This document shows positions 35,501 to 43,681 of a stretch of 64,000 nt of DNA, piece after piece. The notes beneath the pieces are model-generated. The model had not been told where the DNA came from. It did no database searches and worked only from the letters and a program-made list of their open reading frames with translations. The stretch comes from Sweltsa coloradensis (taxonomy: Eukaryota; Arthropoda; Insecta; Plecoptera; Chloroperlidae): positions 744,001 to 808,000 of the forward strand of contig JAMZAV010000097.1 in NCBI GenBank assembly GCA_024449915.1. The letters are read 5' to 3'. The translations under genes were made by a program, and so were the position numbers. Position 1 is the stretch's first letter, and each line of letters starts with the position of its first letter.

Positions 35501-38500
35501 GCCACTCTGGGCTGTATTGACACGAAGAACATCCAAATCGGCGTCTTATGAACTTTTGCTTGAGTATGCCTAGGCCTAGGCCTAGTACAGTGAAGCCCCG
35601 CTATTATTGTTTTCCTGCATCAATCGTTCGTTATTCTCGGAAATAATATCGTAACGATCGTTTTCTAATATTTCCGATACGAAAACCCCAAGAAAAACCG
35701 ATGCGATCGCGTATTTTTCTCTTCCGGCCGACAAAATCATCATCATGCGTTTGTACCAGCCATGCATCCGACGAAATCGCGCGTTTGCACCAGCCTTTCG
35801 GTCTGACTCCGCCCAACGCTCTGCTGCGCGCAACGATGCGCACTAGATAGGACTTCTAGATGAATTGCAACTTTGTTCTAGGCCTGCCGTCTAGGCATTA
35901 GACGATTTCTTTTTCACCATTCGCCTACGTACGTAATATTCAACTTGCTTTATGCCGTTATTAGCGTTGAATAACCAGAAGACGAGTAATGACGGTCAGT
36001 AGGGCCTATTACTTTAGCGGGGACAGCGCCGGAAGAGCCAAGGACACGGCATCATAGCATAGCCGCGCCCACGTCGTAGCGATTGGTCCGCTCCGACGTC
36101 AGCTGTTCATTTGGCGTCTGAGCGGGAGGTTTAAAAGGAGCAGATTGGCGTGTTTCTTTATTACTTCTACCCGACCCGACTTTTTCGGGTAGGAATTGAC
36201 GGCCCGACCCGAGGTCGGGTAATTTTACCTACCCGAAAATTACCCGTTTTTCGGGTACCCGCACATCCCTAATTTGAAGTTTAACAGTATAGGGCCAAGC
36301 ACAAGCTCACGTAGGCGAACCACACGCAGTTCACTAGTCTGATTTAGGGATGACATCCATTCCAATCAATTCCCAAGAAAACATTTTTAATTGTACACTC
36401 AGTTATTTTAGTGGTCATTTTCCGCATTTAGCGCCTGAACATTGGCTACCCGCAATACTACTCTCGCGCATTGGCTGCTACGCATCGCCCCGCCCACCTA
36501 CTCGACGCCAGCCGAACCCGTGACGTGAGGCGGGCTGGCGACGTCATCAGGGGCTCCTCGAAAAAAGACCGCGGGAATATTGCCGCGTATCATGGGTTCC
36601 GTGAAAAATGACCACCAAAATAATTGTGTGTTCAATTAAAAGTTTTTTTTGGGGGAATTGGTTTTTTAATCGATTCTTTTGTCACAATGATCGATTCCAA
36701 TTTTTTGGAATCGATGTCATCCCTAATTCGGACTGGTAAACTGTGGTTGGCTTATGTGAACTTGTGCTTGGCCCTACACTGTTAAAAACATAGAACTAGG
36801 CCTTAACATTGTTCAAAATGTTTTGTTGTAAGAGTGAAACATAAGGCCATTCATTCATTCATCATTGTAGTATTGTAAATGAAGGATATTTTCTTGTAGC
36901 CTATAATTTAATTAGGTTTTTGATTTTTGATTTTTTCTTAAAATTATTTCGAAAAATTGTGGCTCGTGTTATATTCGAGATCGTGCTATATTTGGTCCAA
37001 TAACTGTAGGCCTATACTAACTAATTATAATACTGATTATGGTCATCTCTTGGAGTTTTAGTTACTGTTGTAGTACTTATTGTTCTACCCCCGTAATTAG
37101 GCCTAACTGTAATTTGTAAATCATAAATATACTAACAATATAATTTTTTTAAAGTTATTTGTTTGATATTCTTAACCTAATTGACAAAATCGTTCTCTTG
37201 GTCTTCTCCTTTAGGGCGGTCCCGAATTATCTTCGGTAAGTTTTTGCTTGACGTTTTTTTTTGCCTAATCTACAATTACTAATTAGTAATTATTCTTGGG
37301 CAAAACTAGCCACACTAGGCTATAAGTATTTTAATTATTTGTTTATTTATGTGTAAACTCTCTACCTCTTTTTCTTTGTTGTTAACCAAATGTGATTGAA
37401 AAAGAAGGATTGGGACAGAAGTTATGATCGAGATAGCCTATTCATATAGAAAAGGGCCTATTATGATATATGAATATAAAAGATTTCAAACATGGATGTA
37501 GGGGTAGGTAACCTTAATTTATTTTTAGTTTATATATAACGTTCACCTATTTAGTTACCATTTGGACCCAATTTAGTATTCCAGCGTGTAACCATCTGTC
37601 TTTCTTTCATTCCTTTCTTATTTGTAACCCTTAGTTGGTTTTGTTAAATTGTAATCGGCAAGTAGCACATTCTAACGTAACTCCCTACCAAAGTGTTTAA
37701 AGTAGAGGTGGACCGATACCGATATTGAGAATAGTCTGATACTAGTGGTATTGGTAAAATCGGTATCAGAAAATTTTGCCGATACAGATACCATCTCTTC
37801 AACTTGAGTTCAGCCAATTCACATATGTTTGTATTTGACATTTGTATTTCATTTCTTGTTGTTTACCAGTAGGTAGGTTCATTCCTTTCCTCTTTACATT
37901 CCTGCAAAGTTTTTAATCTTATATTGTTACATCTTAATTTCTAGGAAATTCTAAATAAGTAGGAATCGGAATTGGTATCAGAATCGGTTCGGAAAAAAGT
38001 GGTATCGGTATCGGCAAATCCTGGTATCGGTCCATTTCTAGTTTAAAGTTAAAACCAACATTTACTGCAACCTTTCACCCTTTACTTTCACCTTTTATAA
38101 TATTTGTTAAATTATTAAGCGAGCGTTTCCATTTGACTCTGCCGGAAAAATTAGTCACTGGTTTTGTTTTGTTTTGTTTTGTTTTTTTTTTTTTTTTATT
38201 ATTATTTTTTTTTTTTGTATGTCTCGCGATAACGTTCGAACGGAAGCTCGGATCGAGTTGAAATTTTCACCATCCGCAAGCTTTGTTCTCGATTGAATGC
38301 CATTAGTTTTGTGGCAAAATCGTTCAAAAAGTTAAAAGTTACATTAAAGTTAATCGAAAGTTTTTTTTTTAAACTAACCGGCGACAAAATCTGAGATAGC
38401 CAAATCATTTAGAATGTCCGTCCGGTCACGAATATGTTAATTTTAGTTTGATCCGATAAGTAGTGTAGATGGAAATTACATTATAACAAAAGTAACGTTG

Positions 38501-41500
38501 CCATGGCAACGAAAAGACGCGCGAAGTTTCTAATGCACTGCCACCTAGAAGTAATCAAAATACTTTCGAGGAAGTAGTCTATTATTTGTCAACAAAGAGT
38601 TTAAATAGTTTTCCCAAGGAGTCAAGATCCTCTAGATGGCGGTGGATTTTAAAGAAAAGATTTAAACACGGGTTTACCCAAATACCTTGGCAATAATAAA
38701 TAATACTGGAAACGCGAACGTCGTAAATTTTTAAATTTAAAAAAATGTGCAATGTGGGTCTAGCTATAGCACGTGCTCGCTTATCAACGCGTCCAACTGA
38801 GCGTTTCCTAGTTTTATTGTTAAGCGAGCGTTTCCATTTGACTCTGCCGGAAAAATTAGTCACTTTTTTTTTGTATGTCTCGCCATAACGTTCGAACGGA
38901 GGCTCGGATCGAGTTGAAATTTTGACCATCCGCAAGCTTCGTTCTCGATTGAATGCCATTAGTTTTGTGGCAAAATCGTTCAAAAAGTTAAAAGTTACAT
39001 TAAAGTTAATCGAAAGTTTTTTTTTCAAACTAAACGGCGACAAAATCTGAGGTGGCCAAATCATTTAGAATGTCCGTCCGGTCACGAATATGTTAATTTT
39101 ATTTTGATCCGATAAGTAGTGTTAATGGAAATTACATTATAACAAAAGTAACGTTACCATGTCAACGAAAAGACGCGCGAAGTTCGCACTATGCACTGCC
39201 ACCTAGAAGTAATCAAAATACTTTCGAGGAAGAGTGTATTATTTGTCACCAAAGAGATAGTTTTCCCAAGAAGTCAAGGTCCTCTAGATGGCGGTGGATT
39301 TTATCCACAAAGTAAAGGTTTACACACGGGTTTACCCAAATACTTTGGCAATAATAAATAATATTGGAAACATGGCCCTGTGGACAGCGAACGTCGCAAA
39401 TTTTAAAATTTAAAAAAATGTGCAATGTGGGTCTAGCTATAGCACGTGCTCGCTTATCAACGCGTCCAACTGAGCGTTTCCTAGTATTTTATAATTTGGT
39501 TTTAAGAAGTATAACTTTTACATAGTAAGCTAGACACTGTGACTGGTGTCTCATGGCCATTTTCTAACTTTCTATGGAGTTGTGCAGCTTAATATACGAT
39601 TATGTGTACAATTTCGAAAAAAAAATAAATAATAAATAACCAGCTGATCTCTAAATACATGGGTTTGAAATCTAAATTTTTTGTGCATTCCTAGTAGCTA
39701 GGAATATGTAGGATTTGGCCAAAACATTGCAAACTGAATCTTTCATTTCATCCATCGCATTGAGTTCTTCTTGTGATAAGTTCTAGGATCTTTTCAAAGG
39801 TTCTGCCTCAATGTTTAAAGTTTAAAGTCAAGAAGGGCCCTATTATGTTACACGAAGAACGTCTTTGCTTTGATTCAGGCTAGGGATGCACACGATAATC
39901 GATATTATCGATCAATAATCAACAATGGATATTATTTCGATAATCGATAACCAAAATTCATTATCGATTATCGAAATATCAATTGATTCGTCAATAGTGG
40001 CACAAACTAAACTCTAAAGACGGAGATTATCTCACGTTGTGCCATACACTAGCTGAGCTGATGGTGTCACACTCGAGATTTATGTTTGGAATTGACCCAT
40101 CAGCCGATAACGATAGCCAAACACTAGACATAGAAGACCGCCAGGCAGCAAATGGAAAATAATTGTTTTGTTTTGACTTACACTTACCACACTTGGGGTT
40201 CCACTTATAGGTCGGCACAGGCTTTGTTGGTGATATCGATAGTATTGATTAGATAATGACATTACCATTTTGATAATCGATAATGAAAAAACTTTCAATG
40301 TGCATCCCTAATTCAGGCCATATAATTTTGATCATGTTCAGAGGCAGGTATTTGGTGTGAAAATAAAAGCAAATTTTCGTTTTGATTGTGCCCAAAAGCG
40401 GTGAATTGTTGGTGAATATAATTCAACATTTTGGTGAAAGCTCTGTATCTAACTTCCCCATGATATTTTTGAAAATGGTGTGTGTGGAATCTTTTAAAGG
40501 ACTTTCAGATAAGATATTAATGAAATGTAGTTATGGGAATTCAGATACAGGCATTAGTGGCAGAACTTATTCTCATCTTTGTTATTCTTCTGCCCAAAAG
40601 CGGTGAATTGGTATGAAAATTATTTATAGTTGGTAACAGTTTTTAGCGATGAAAATTCGTTTTTACCGTAAGTCCCTACCTCTGATCATGGTTTTATTTA
40701 TATCCTCTATCCTCTAACTTGCTCACTGACCATGAGAGACCAATTTCCCGGTCTCTTTGTCCCAACATAGTGTACTGTACCGTGAGTTTATGTTTTCACT
40801 GTTGCCGTTGGAAGGTTGCCGAGTAGTACCTGAAATTTTGCATTACCGGTAGTTTAATTTATTTTTGTTATTTAAAAACATGGTCAGTCCAAAAGTTGTA
40901 TTTAAATTTAATCAACCCAACTGTTCTAATCATCTCAGTACGTATCTATATTATATGCATCTTATAACCACCTGAATTATCATCATCTGTTGCTACGTCT
41001 AACTCTGCGTTGGGTCGGCATTGAAGATAGGCATCTCCATCTTCTTCTCTCCTGCCACAACTCTTCATTTTCCACCACATTCCCGTCTCCTGCTGCTGTG
41101 CCTCATACCAGGAACTTCCAACTCCATCATTCTTCTCGGTAATCTCGCTCTGTTTGTCCATCCTTATGACATGTCCGAACCACTCATCTTCTCTCTCCAA
41201 GTCGCTCCATTAATTTTTTTACGCCTACTTGATCTCGAATATCCTCATTTTGTATTCGGTTCTACTCCTATTGTCATATAATCCGTGTCTCAGCTGCAGA
41301 ATATGCAAAGCATATTATGCATAAATAACAATTTAAAACAATAGTAGGTAATGGAAATGATACAATCCTCACCACTGCTAACCCTAAACCAGACGCCGGT
41401 ACAGGCCCATCTGCTAGTCACTTGGAACGTTAATGCTATTACTATTGCTGATCAATGTTTGTACCCCATGCAGTGAAACTTAACCAAGTCAAGATACAAT

Positions 41501-42390
41501 GTGCGTGGGTCTCCACTCCCTGTACGGACGACAACAGCACTAGATGTCTGGTTTGTTTCAGGGTTGTTACATGACCATCCACATCACACCAGAGCCAGAC
41601 TTCTCTTATGTCAGCTTTGAGAGTAACGTGCCACACGCTTCGTACAAGGAGGTGATTGCGCGGGTCATCGACACTTTCAAGCCAGGTAAGTTAGCTACCG
41701 TAGTTGGTCTATCGTTATGACAACTCTTGCAAACTTGTGTTTTAACTTTTAAGTGGTAAAGAAAGCATGAGCTTGATACACAATTTATAAGGAAGTACTA
41801 CTACAGGGCAAGTCATCACTCATCATTCATCAATCATTAATAATAGGACAACATTTGATCTGTACAAAGTCAAAAACTGTAAAATAGCATTTCTGATTGA
41901 TGTCTGCAAACCTAGGTACATAATATGTGGTCTATAGTAGAGATGTTAGCTCAGAAGGAACTAGTAAGTAACTCGGGTTGTCCATGGATTGCGACTGAAG
42001 TGCAAATTGCTGGGATACCGGTACTGTCCGTTTTTCGGAAGGGTGGGGTCCTCTCCTCTTACACAAGCAATGTCAATACTTTGCACACTACTGCTACTAT
42101 GATGATTATTGGATTTGTTTCCTTGGCCTACTCCTGTTTAACTAGCACTAGTCGTATTTAAAAAAAAAATCTTATCCTATTATCATATTGATTGATCTAA
42201 TTTTATCTATTTTTTCACAGGCAAATTTGTGCTGACTGTGTTTGCGAACCAGTCTTCTGCGTCGGCCAGTTGTCCGCGCGAAGTGGAAAAGTACACGGCT
42301 TTTGGGGACTGGCTTCGTCATGACATTCAGTACTGTCGTTTCAAAAACTACGACCTCACTTACGCTTTCTATTCCAAGTTCCCGAGCTGA
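14430..42390 (+). CDS. AMD1: S-adenosylmethionine decarboxylase proenzyme (whole gene, 8 coding exons)
   Basis: This enzyme converts S-adenosylmethionine to its decarboxylated form, the aminopropyl donor for spermidine and spermine synthesis, in the cytosol. Exons 14430-14551, 20445-20531, 21164-21290, 27602-27704, 30023-30225, 34735-34827, 41562-41685 and 42221-42390 join without a stop to 342 residues (human enzyme: 334). Visible by family alignment: the N-terminal block [13 protein letters not shown] with Glu14 and Glu17; the self-cleavage site YVLSE-SSMF, with Ser72 becoming the pyruvoyl group; catalytic Cys86 in FILKTCGTT; putrescine-site Asp183, Thr185 and Glu187; active-site Ser238 (GYSMNG) and His252 (TIHITPE); and Glu265. 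I chose the ATG at 14430 for its strong context (A at -3, G at +4) and the family length. Intron phases are 2, 2, 0, 1, 0, 0, 1. The [12 protein letters not shown] stretch corresponds to the region proposed as a PEST turnover signal. The gene looks intact and functional. Confidence 0.97.
16576..17116 (+). repeat. Interspersed repeat family X, copy 2 (interrupted by SINE)
   Basis: Landmarks as in copies at 3120 and 33842 (GTCGCTGAGGC, ATCATATTTCACA, GCATACTGGATATCAACG, ATTAACATTCATGCAAAAT). It resumes after the SINE at about 17553 with ACACCTGAGTGCGC and TTTGAGTTG. Copy 3 has the same junction uninterrupted at about 34394-34420 (ATCAACACCTGAGCGCGC), so the SINE inserted into this repeat. Confidence 0.75.
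17117..17552 (+). repeat. tRNA-headed SINE (family S), copy 2
   Basis: The head TGTGGCTCGTTGGTCTTGTG has one G lost from the A-box region (GTGGTAGCG instead of GTGGTTAGCG). The B box GGTTCGATTCCCG is intact and the body is full length. The 3' end GTAGGTAGACTCTAATAAAA runs into TTTATT repeats. It is nested in family X copy 2. Confidence 0.85.
18021..20285. mobile_element. TIR element (CAGTGGC ends) containing a LINE insertion
   Basis: CAGTGGCATATCCAGGAATT at 18021 resembles the left end of the element at 5951. The far end, after a G run, reads CCCCTAGTGATGCCACCGCCTG to 20285 and is an imperfect inverted match. The short original element was split by the LINE fragment that occupies most of the interval. 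Confidence 0.5.
18160..20210 (+). pseudogene. Non-LTR retrotransposon (CR1/Jockey-like) reverse transcriptase, broken
   Basis: Translated pieces in shifting frames spell a reverse transcriptase. They include a region before the palm (about 18260-18600), the motif [17 protein letters not shown] at about 18834-18884, the catalytic YADD at 19131-19142, and a C-terminal stretch with [11 protein letters not shown] (about 19578) and [10 protein letters not shown] (about 19833). Several stops and frameshifts (for example after codons ending at 18457 and 18966) rule out function. No endonuclease domain is visible, so the copy is 5'-truncated. It ends in an AAATA tail (20188-20210). It lies in the sense direction of AMD1 intron 1. 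The clade is judged from motifs only. Confidence 0.85.
20445..20531 (+). CDS. AMD1: AMD1 exon 2
   Basis: Codes from the split Arg41 to the split Ser70, with the acceptor TTTGTTCCAG|GCAAAAG and donor CTAAG|GTGAGA. The last residues (AYVLS) lead directly into the processing site, which is divided between exons 2 and 3. Confidence 0.93.
20532..21163 (+). other. AMD1 intron 2
   Basis: 632 bp, starting GTGAGA and ending TTTAG. No repeat or exon was identified inside. An open frame on the minus strand (20656-20880) has no recognisable product. Confidence 0.8.
21164..21290 (+). CDS. AMD1: AMD1 exon 3 (processing site)
   Basis: The split codon AG|C gives Ser70, then Glu71 and Ser72. Chain cleavage between Glu71 and Ser72 generates the beta chain and the pyruvoyl-capped alpha chain. 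FILKTCGTT follows with catalytic Cys86. The acceptor is TTTGTGTTTAG and the donor is ATGGAG|GTCAGT. Confidence 0.95.
21537..23521 (+). pseudogene. Non-LTR retrotransposon reverse transcriptase fragment, broken
   Basis: It reads [19 protein letters not shown] at about 21578-21640, [11 protein letters not shown] at about 21778, [10 protein letters not shown] at 21824, and FVDDSS where most relatives have YADD (21872). Later frames give [20 protein letters not shown] and [12 protein letters not shown] (about 22327). After about 830 bp of unrelated sequence, a C-terminal piece [13 protein letters not shown] reappears near 23465-23505. Frame changes and stops make it non-functional. Sense orientation in AMD1 intron 3. 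Confidence 0.8.
23522..25897. mobile_element. hAT-like non-autonomous element, GGTTCG-rich ends
   Basis: The left end AAGGGGTGCGAACC and the right end GGTTCGCACACCCCTA are inverted repeats. Both subterminal regions carry many GGTTCGA or TTCGAACC copies. The flanking 8 bases TCTATCGG and CTTATCGG agree at 6 of 8 positions, consistent with an old hAT target duplication. No transposase is readable. It interrupts the tail of the LINE fragment at 21537-23521. Confidence 0.65.
26150..26655 (+). pseudogene. LINE 3' end fragment
   Basis: A short piece of the retrotransposon C-terminus (WNKLPLK at about 26298), followed by about 320 bp of 3' sequence and an AATAAATAAATAAAT tail (26637-26653). It has no intact frame. 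Same family style as the LINE pieces at 18160 and 21537. Confidence 0.5.
27602..27704 (+). CDS. AMD1: AMD1 exon 4
   Basis: Residues 113-146 plus one base, starting [19 protein letters not shown] matches the family motif. The acceptor is ATCTTTGTCAG and the donor is TTTCAAAG|GTATGA. The donor coincides with one end of an inverted-repeat element (27705-28255). Confidence 0.92.
27705..28255. mobile_element. Inverted-repeat element abutting exon 4
   Basis: ATTCCAAAAGCTGTTGAATA at about 27721 is mirrored near 28170-28195 (TATTCAACAGC with TTTCGGAAT). Further out, GTATGACTATGG at the left is weakly mirrored by CCATCGTATGAT at the right (about 28239-28250). No coding sequence. Several internal copies of GCATATTGA or TATGCT occur. 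The exact right border is uncertain. Confidence 0.5.
28477..28950 (+). repeat. tRNA-headed SINE (family S), copy 3, triplicated head
   Basis: The first 20 or so bases (TGTGGCTCGTTGGTCTTG) occur three times in a row at 28477, 28498 and 28519 before a full-length body. The body has intact A and B boxes (GTGGTTAGCG, GGTTCGATTCCCG), the 3' GTGGGTAGACTCTAAAT and a TTTA-repeat tail. Confidence 0.88.
28951..30022 (+). other. Rest of AMD1 intron 4
   Basis: No repeat element with clear borders. Several TAGGCCTA motifs (29060, 29195, 29865). The intron ends TTTATTTTGCAG at 30022. Confidence 0.6.
30023..30225 (+). CDS. AMD1: AMD1 exon 5
   Basis: Split Asp147 to Gln214. DCWYLYTL and [14 protein letters not shown] are strongly conserved family blocks; the latter holds the putrescine-binding acidic residues (Asp183, Glu187). 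The C-terminal part ([12 protein letters not shown]) is a variable linker. The acceptor is TTTATTTTGCAG and the donor is CCCAG|GTCGGT. Confidence 0.95.
30226..34734 (+). other. AMD1 intron 5
   Basis: 4.5 kb, ending GTTTTCCAG. It holds family X copy 3 (33842-34430), a short CA repeat at 32211-32224, and a hairpin with a CTAG end at about 32248-32272 (GGAAGAAGCC and GGCTCTTCC, then CTAGT) that resembles a rolling-circle element terminus. Otherwise nothing identified. Confidence 0.75.
33842..34430 (+). repeat. Interspersed repeat family X, copy 3 (uninterrupted)
   Basis: Landmarks as in the other copies, and it continues through ATCAACACCTGAGCGCGC and TTTGAGTTG without the SINE found in copy 2. 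It serves as the empty site for that insertion. The frame at 34143-34325 is repeat sequence and not a gene. Confidence 0.75.
34735..34827 (+). CDS. AMD1: AMD1 exon 6
   Basis: Residues 215-245, [16 protein letters not shown] to [13 protein letters not shown] holds Cys235 and the active-site Ser238. Phase 0 at both ends. The donor is AAATCT|GTAAGT. Confidence 0.95.
35134..37007. mobile_element. Foldback element with arms of about 300 bp, interrupted by hAT element
   Basis: The right arm (about 36712-37007) is the inverted complement of the left arm (about 35134-35339 plus 36272-36362). Examples: TATTGGACC with CAATATAGCACGATC, against GATCGTGCTATATTTGGTCC; and TTTCACTCTTACAACA, against TGTTGTAAGAGTGAAA. 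TA next to CTG or CAGT at both ends may be a target duplication. About 350 bp of unrelated spacer separates the arms. No coding capacity. Confidence 0.75.
35340..36271. mobile_element. hAT-like element with CGGGTCGGG-rich ends
   Basis: The ends TAGGGATGTGCGGGTA and TACCCGCACATCCCTA are perfect inverted repeats. The flanking 8-bp duplications ATTTTAAG and ATTTGAAG match at 7 of 8. Subterminal repeats of TCGGGCTCGGGT lie at the left, with CCCGACCCGA at the right. It is inserted into the left arm of the foldback element. Two open frames on the minus strand (35582-35843) overlap each other and are not recognisable. Confidence 0.85.
37215..37235 (+). CDS. AMD1: Candidate AMD1 microexon, 7 codons
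   Basis: The sequence TCTTCTCCTTTAG|21 nt|GTAAGT has a good pyrimidine tract, AG and a consensus donor. The 21 nt read GGPELSS in frame between exon 6 (ends phase 0 at Ser245) and exon 7 (begins phase 0 at Gly246). Inclusion keeps the frame and gives 349 residues. The insertion point corresponds to the loop between active-site Ser238 and His252. Without it the spacing equals that of the human enzyme, so skipping gives the canonical protein. There is no transcript evidence, so this is a prediction. Confidence 0.5.
37703..38040. mobile_element. hAT-like miniature element, CGGTATCG-rich
   Basis: The ends TAGAGGTGGACCGATACC and GGTATCGGTCCATTTCTA are inverted repeats with one mismatch. The flanks are an exact 8-bp duplication, GTTTAAAG (37695-37702 and 38041-38048). 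Multiple copies of GGTATCG or CGATACC lie inside. No gene. Confidence 0.9.
38115..38811 (+). mobile_element. Rolling-circle-like element, first of a tandem pair
   Basis: It starts TTAAGCGAGCGTTTCC and ends AACTGAGCGTTTCCTAG|T. It contains one copy of the module that is doubled in the 12155 element. It retains the uninterrupted site that receives the nested insertion at 13058. Confidence 0.7.
38820..39484 (+). mobile_element. Rolling-circle-like element, second of a tandem pair
   Basis: The same family begins again 8 bp after the first copy ends, in the same orientation, and finishes GAGCGTTTCCTAG at 39484. Small differences (a 15-bp insertion near 39372, ATACTTTGG for ATACCTTGG) show it is not an assembly duplicate. 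The minus-strand frame at 38582-39064 crosses both copies and is not a gene. Confidence 0.7.
39881..40310. mobile_element. hAT-like miniature element, ATCGATAAT-rich
   Basis: The ends TAGGGATGCACACGATAA and the mirrored TGTGCATCCCTA carry an exact 8-bp target duplication, ATTCAGGC (39873-39880 and 40311-40318). Subterminal arrays of CGATAATCGATA lie at both ends. The frames inside are not conserved proteins. Confidence 0.9.
40339..40684. mobile_element. hAT-like miniature element, CAGAGGYAGG ends
   Basis: The left end CAGAGGCAGGTATT and the right end AGTCCCTACCTCTG are inverted. The flanks ATCATGTT and ATCATGGT match at 7 of 8. A 20-bp direct repeat, TGCCCAAAAGCGGTGAATTG, lies at 40388 and 40589 inside the element. 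Confidence 0.75.
40950..41280 (-). pseudogene. LINE reverse transcriptase C-terminal fragment
   Basis: Minus-strand translation gives [16 protein letters not shown], the WxGHVxRM motif common near the C-terminus of non-LTR retrotransposon reverse transcriptases. No intact flanking domains. Antisense in AMD1 intron 6, about 300 bp upstream of exon 7. Confidence 0.55.
41562..41685 (+). CDS. AMD1: AMD1 exon 7
   Basis: Residues 246-286 plus one base. [18 protein letters not shown] holds His252 and Glu265 and overlaps the proposed PEST turnover region. The acceptor is GGTTTGTTTCAG and the donor is CCAG|GTAAGT. Confidence 0.95.
42221..42390 (+). CDS. AMD1: AMD1 exon 8 (C-terminal, stop TGA)
   Basis: The split Gly287, then [12 protein letters not shown], a variable stretch, and the end [16 protein letters not shown] followed by TGA at 42388-42390. 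The acceptor is ATTTTTTCACAG. It is shorter at the C-terminus than the Gln-rich human tail. The overlapping 127-codon minus frame (42172-42555) is a shadow. Confidence 0.95.
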
Positions 42391-43330
42391 GGGTCCGAGG
42401 CGGGTCGCAGCAAGACCCCTTCGGTCCCCGCGCGGCGCCCCCGTTTCAACCCCTTTCCCTGTTTTAATCCCTCTAATAGTAGCAACACTAGCGTTAAACA
42501 GCTTCCCCCTCACATTCTGCAATGCTTCTGTGTAACTAGTTTTAGAAATACTCACCGTTGGATGCTGTTGATGTATGTTTCAAGTTTCTGGCTAGAATGT
42601 TGGTACACCTTAGCCATCGACATACTTCCCCTTCTTTCCCGAATGATCAGTATTGCAAACTCGAGTCCGAAAATTCTCTACATGTGGTGGCGAAACAAAA
42701 TATCTTGAGCCCCACCCATCTCGATCAGCTAACGTCACGTAAATTGAGAGCTTCCTCACCTATGAGGGTGACAAGTTGGCATCATCTCACTGGCAAGCCA
42801 GCCAACCCGATCGAGTTCACGATCTACGCTTGCTCGGTCAGGGTTCTCGTTTAAAGATATTTTGTTGAGTTGGAAGACTGATTTGCATATTCTCGTACCT
42901 TCGTTCTAACGAGTCGGTCAATTCTCAACAAGCCGTGATGCGGAAAGGGGATCAAGTTTGAAACTTTGCAATTGCTTGCTCTTAGTTATTGCTTCACTGC
43001 ATCATTTGCTTTTGATTGTGGTGACACTTAGGAAGCAATTAAAAAGTTAATCAATTGCAAAGCTTAGTTAAATCATGACTCGTTGAAAATACTCGTCGAT
43101 CAACACCCTCCCCACCCTTAGTTTGTACCTCCCCACATTTGATTGACCACAATAAATTCATAAATGTCCCAGGAGAGGTAAAGCTGGACAAAATTCATGT
43201 TTCCCAGTACAAGATAACCAATGCTTGTACTTAACCACCCGCTTGAATACTAGCTACCAAAGTTAAAGAGTATATTACCAGCCTATGTGGTATGAAGACT
43301 AGGTGAGCCAAAATAAAGTCCAAGTCATCT
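42391..43330 (+). other. AMD1: AMD1 3' UTR and polyadenylation region (approximate)
   Basis: About 0.9 kb after the stop contains AATAAA at 43151-43156 and 43312-43317 as the first canonical poly(A) signals. The first 150 bp are C-rich and probably untranslated exon sequence. The true end cannot be fixed from sequence; later AATAAA hexamers near 45590 and 45860 would give longer forms. Confidence 0.45.
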
Positions 43331-43681
43331 CAAAAAGTAATTTTCTTTGATTCTTTGTTTCTAAAATCTGAACTATCATAGCTCATTGAAAGTGTAAGGT
43401 ACAGTACTAAACTATCTTGATTGTAAATGGTGATTGTGGACCATACCATAAAATTGTTTCAAGTACTGGTATCTAGATATCGAGTTATCTATGTTTCTTA
43501 ATGTTGTTCTTCTCACACCATTGAGCATTATAGTTATATGGTGGTCTTTAACTTCATGTGACTCGTTGCTGCTGTTAGTTTATGTTCCCTTTTTAAATTT
43601 AATCTATTATTGCATTACTTGGATCAATTAACCTTGTGAGCCATTATGGCAACGAGGCATATACAAATTCATATCTTTAAA

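Noticed and set aside
35582..35843. Two minus-strand frames of 83 and 70 codons
   Set aside because: They overlap in different frames inside a hAT-like element and resemble no transposase.
38582..39064. 160-codon minus-strand frame
   Set aside because: It spans the junction of two tandem repeat copies, and half of it recurs in the copy at 38202-38408.
42172..42555. 127-codon minus-strand frame
   Set aside because: Shadow of AMD1 exon 8 and its UTR.
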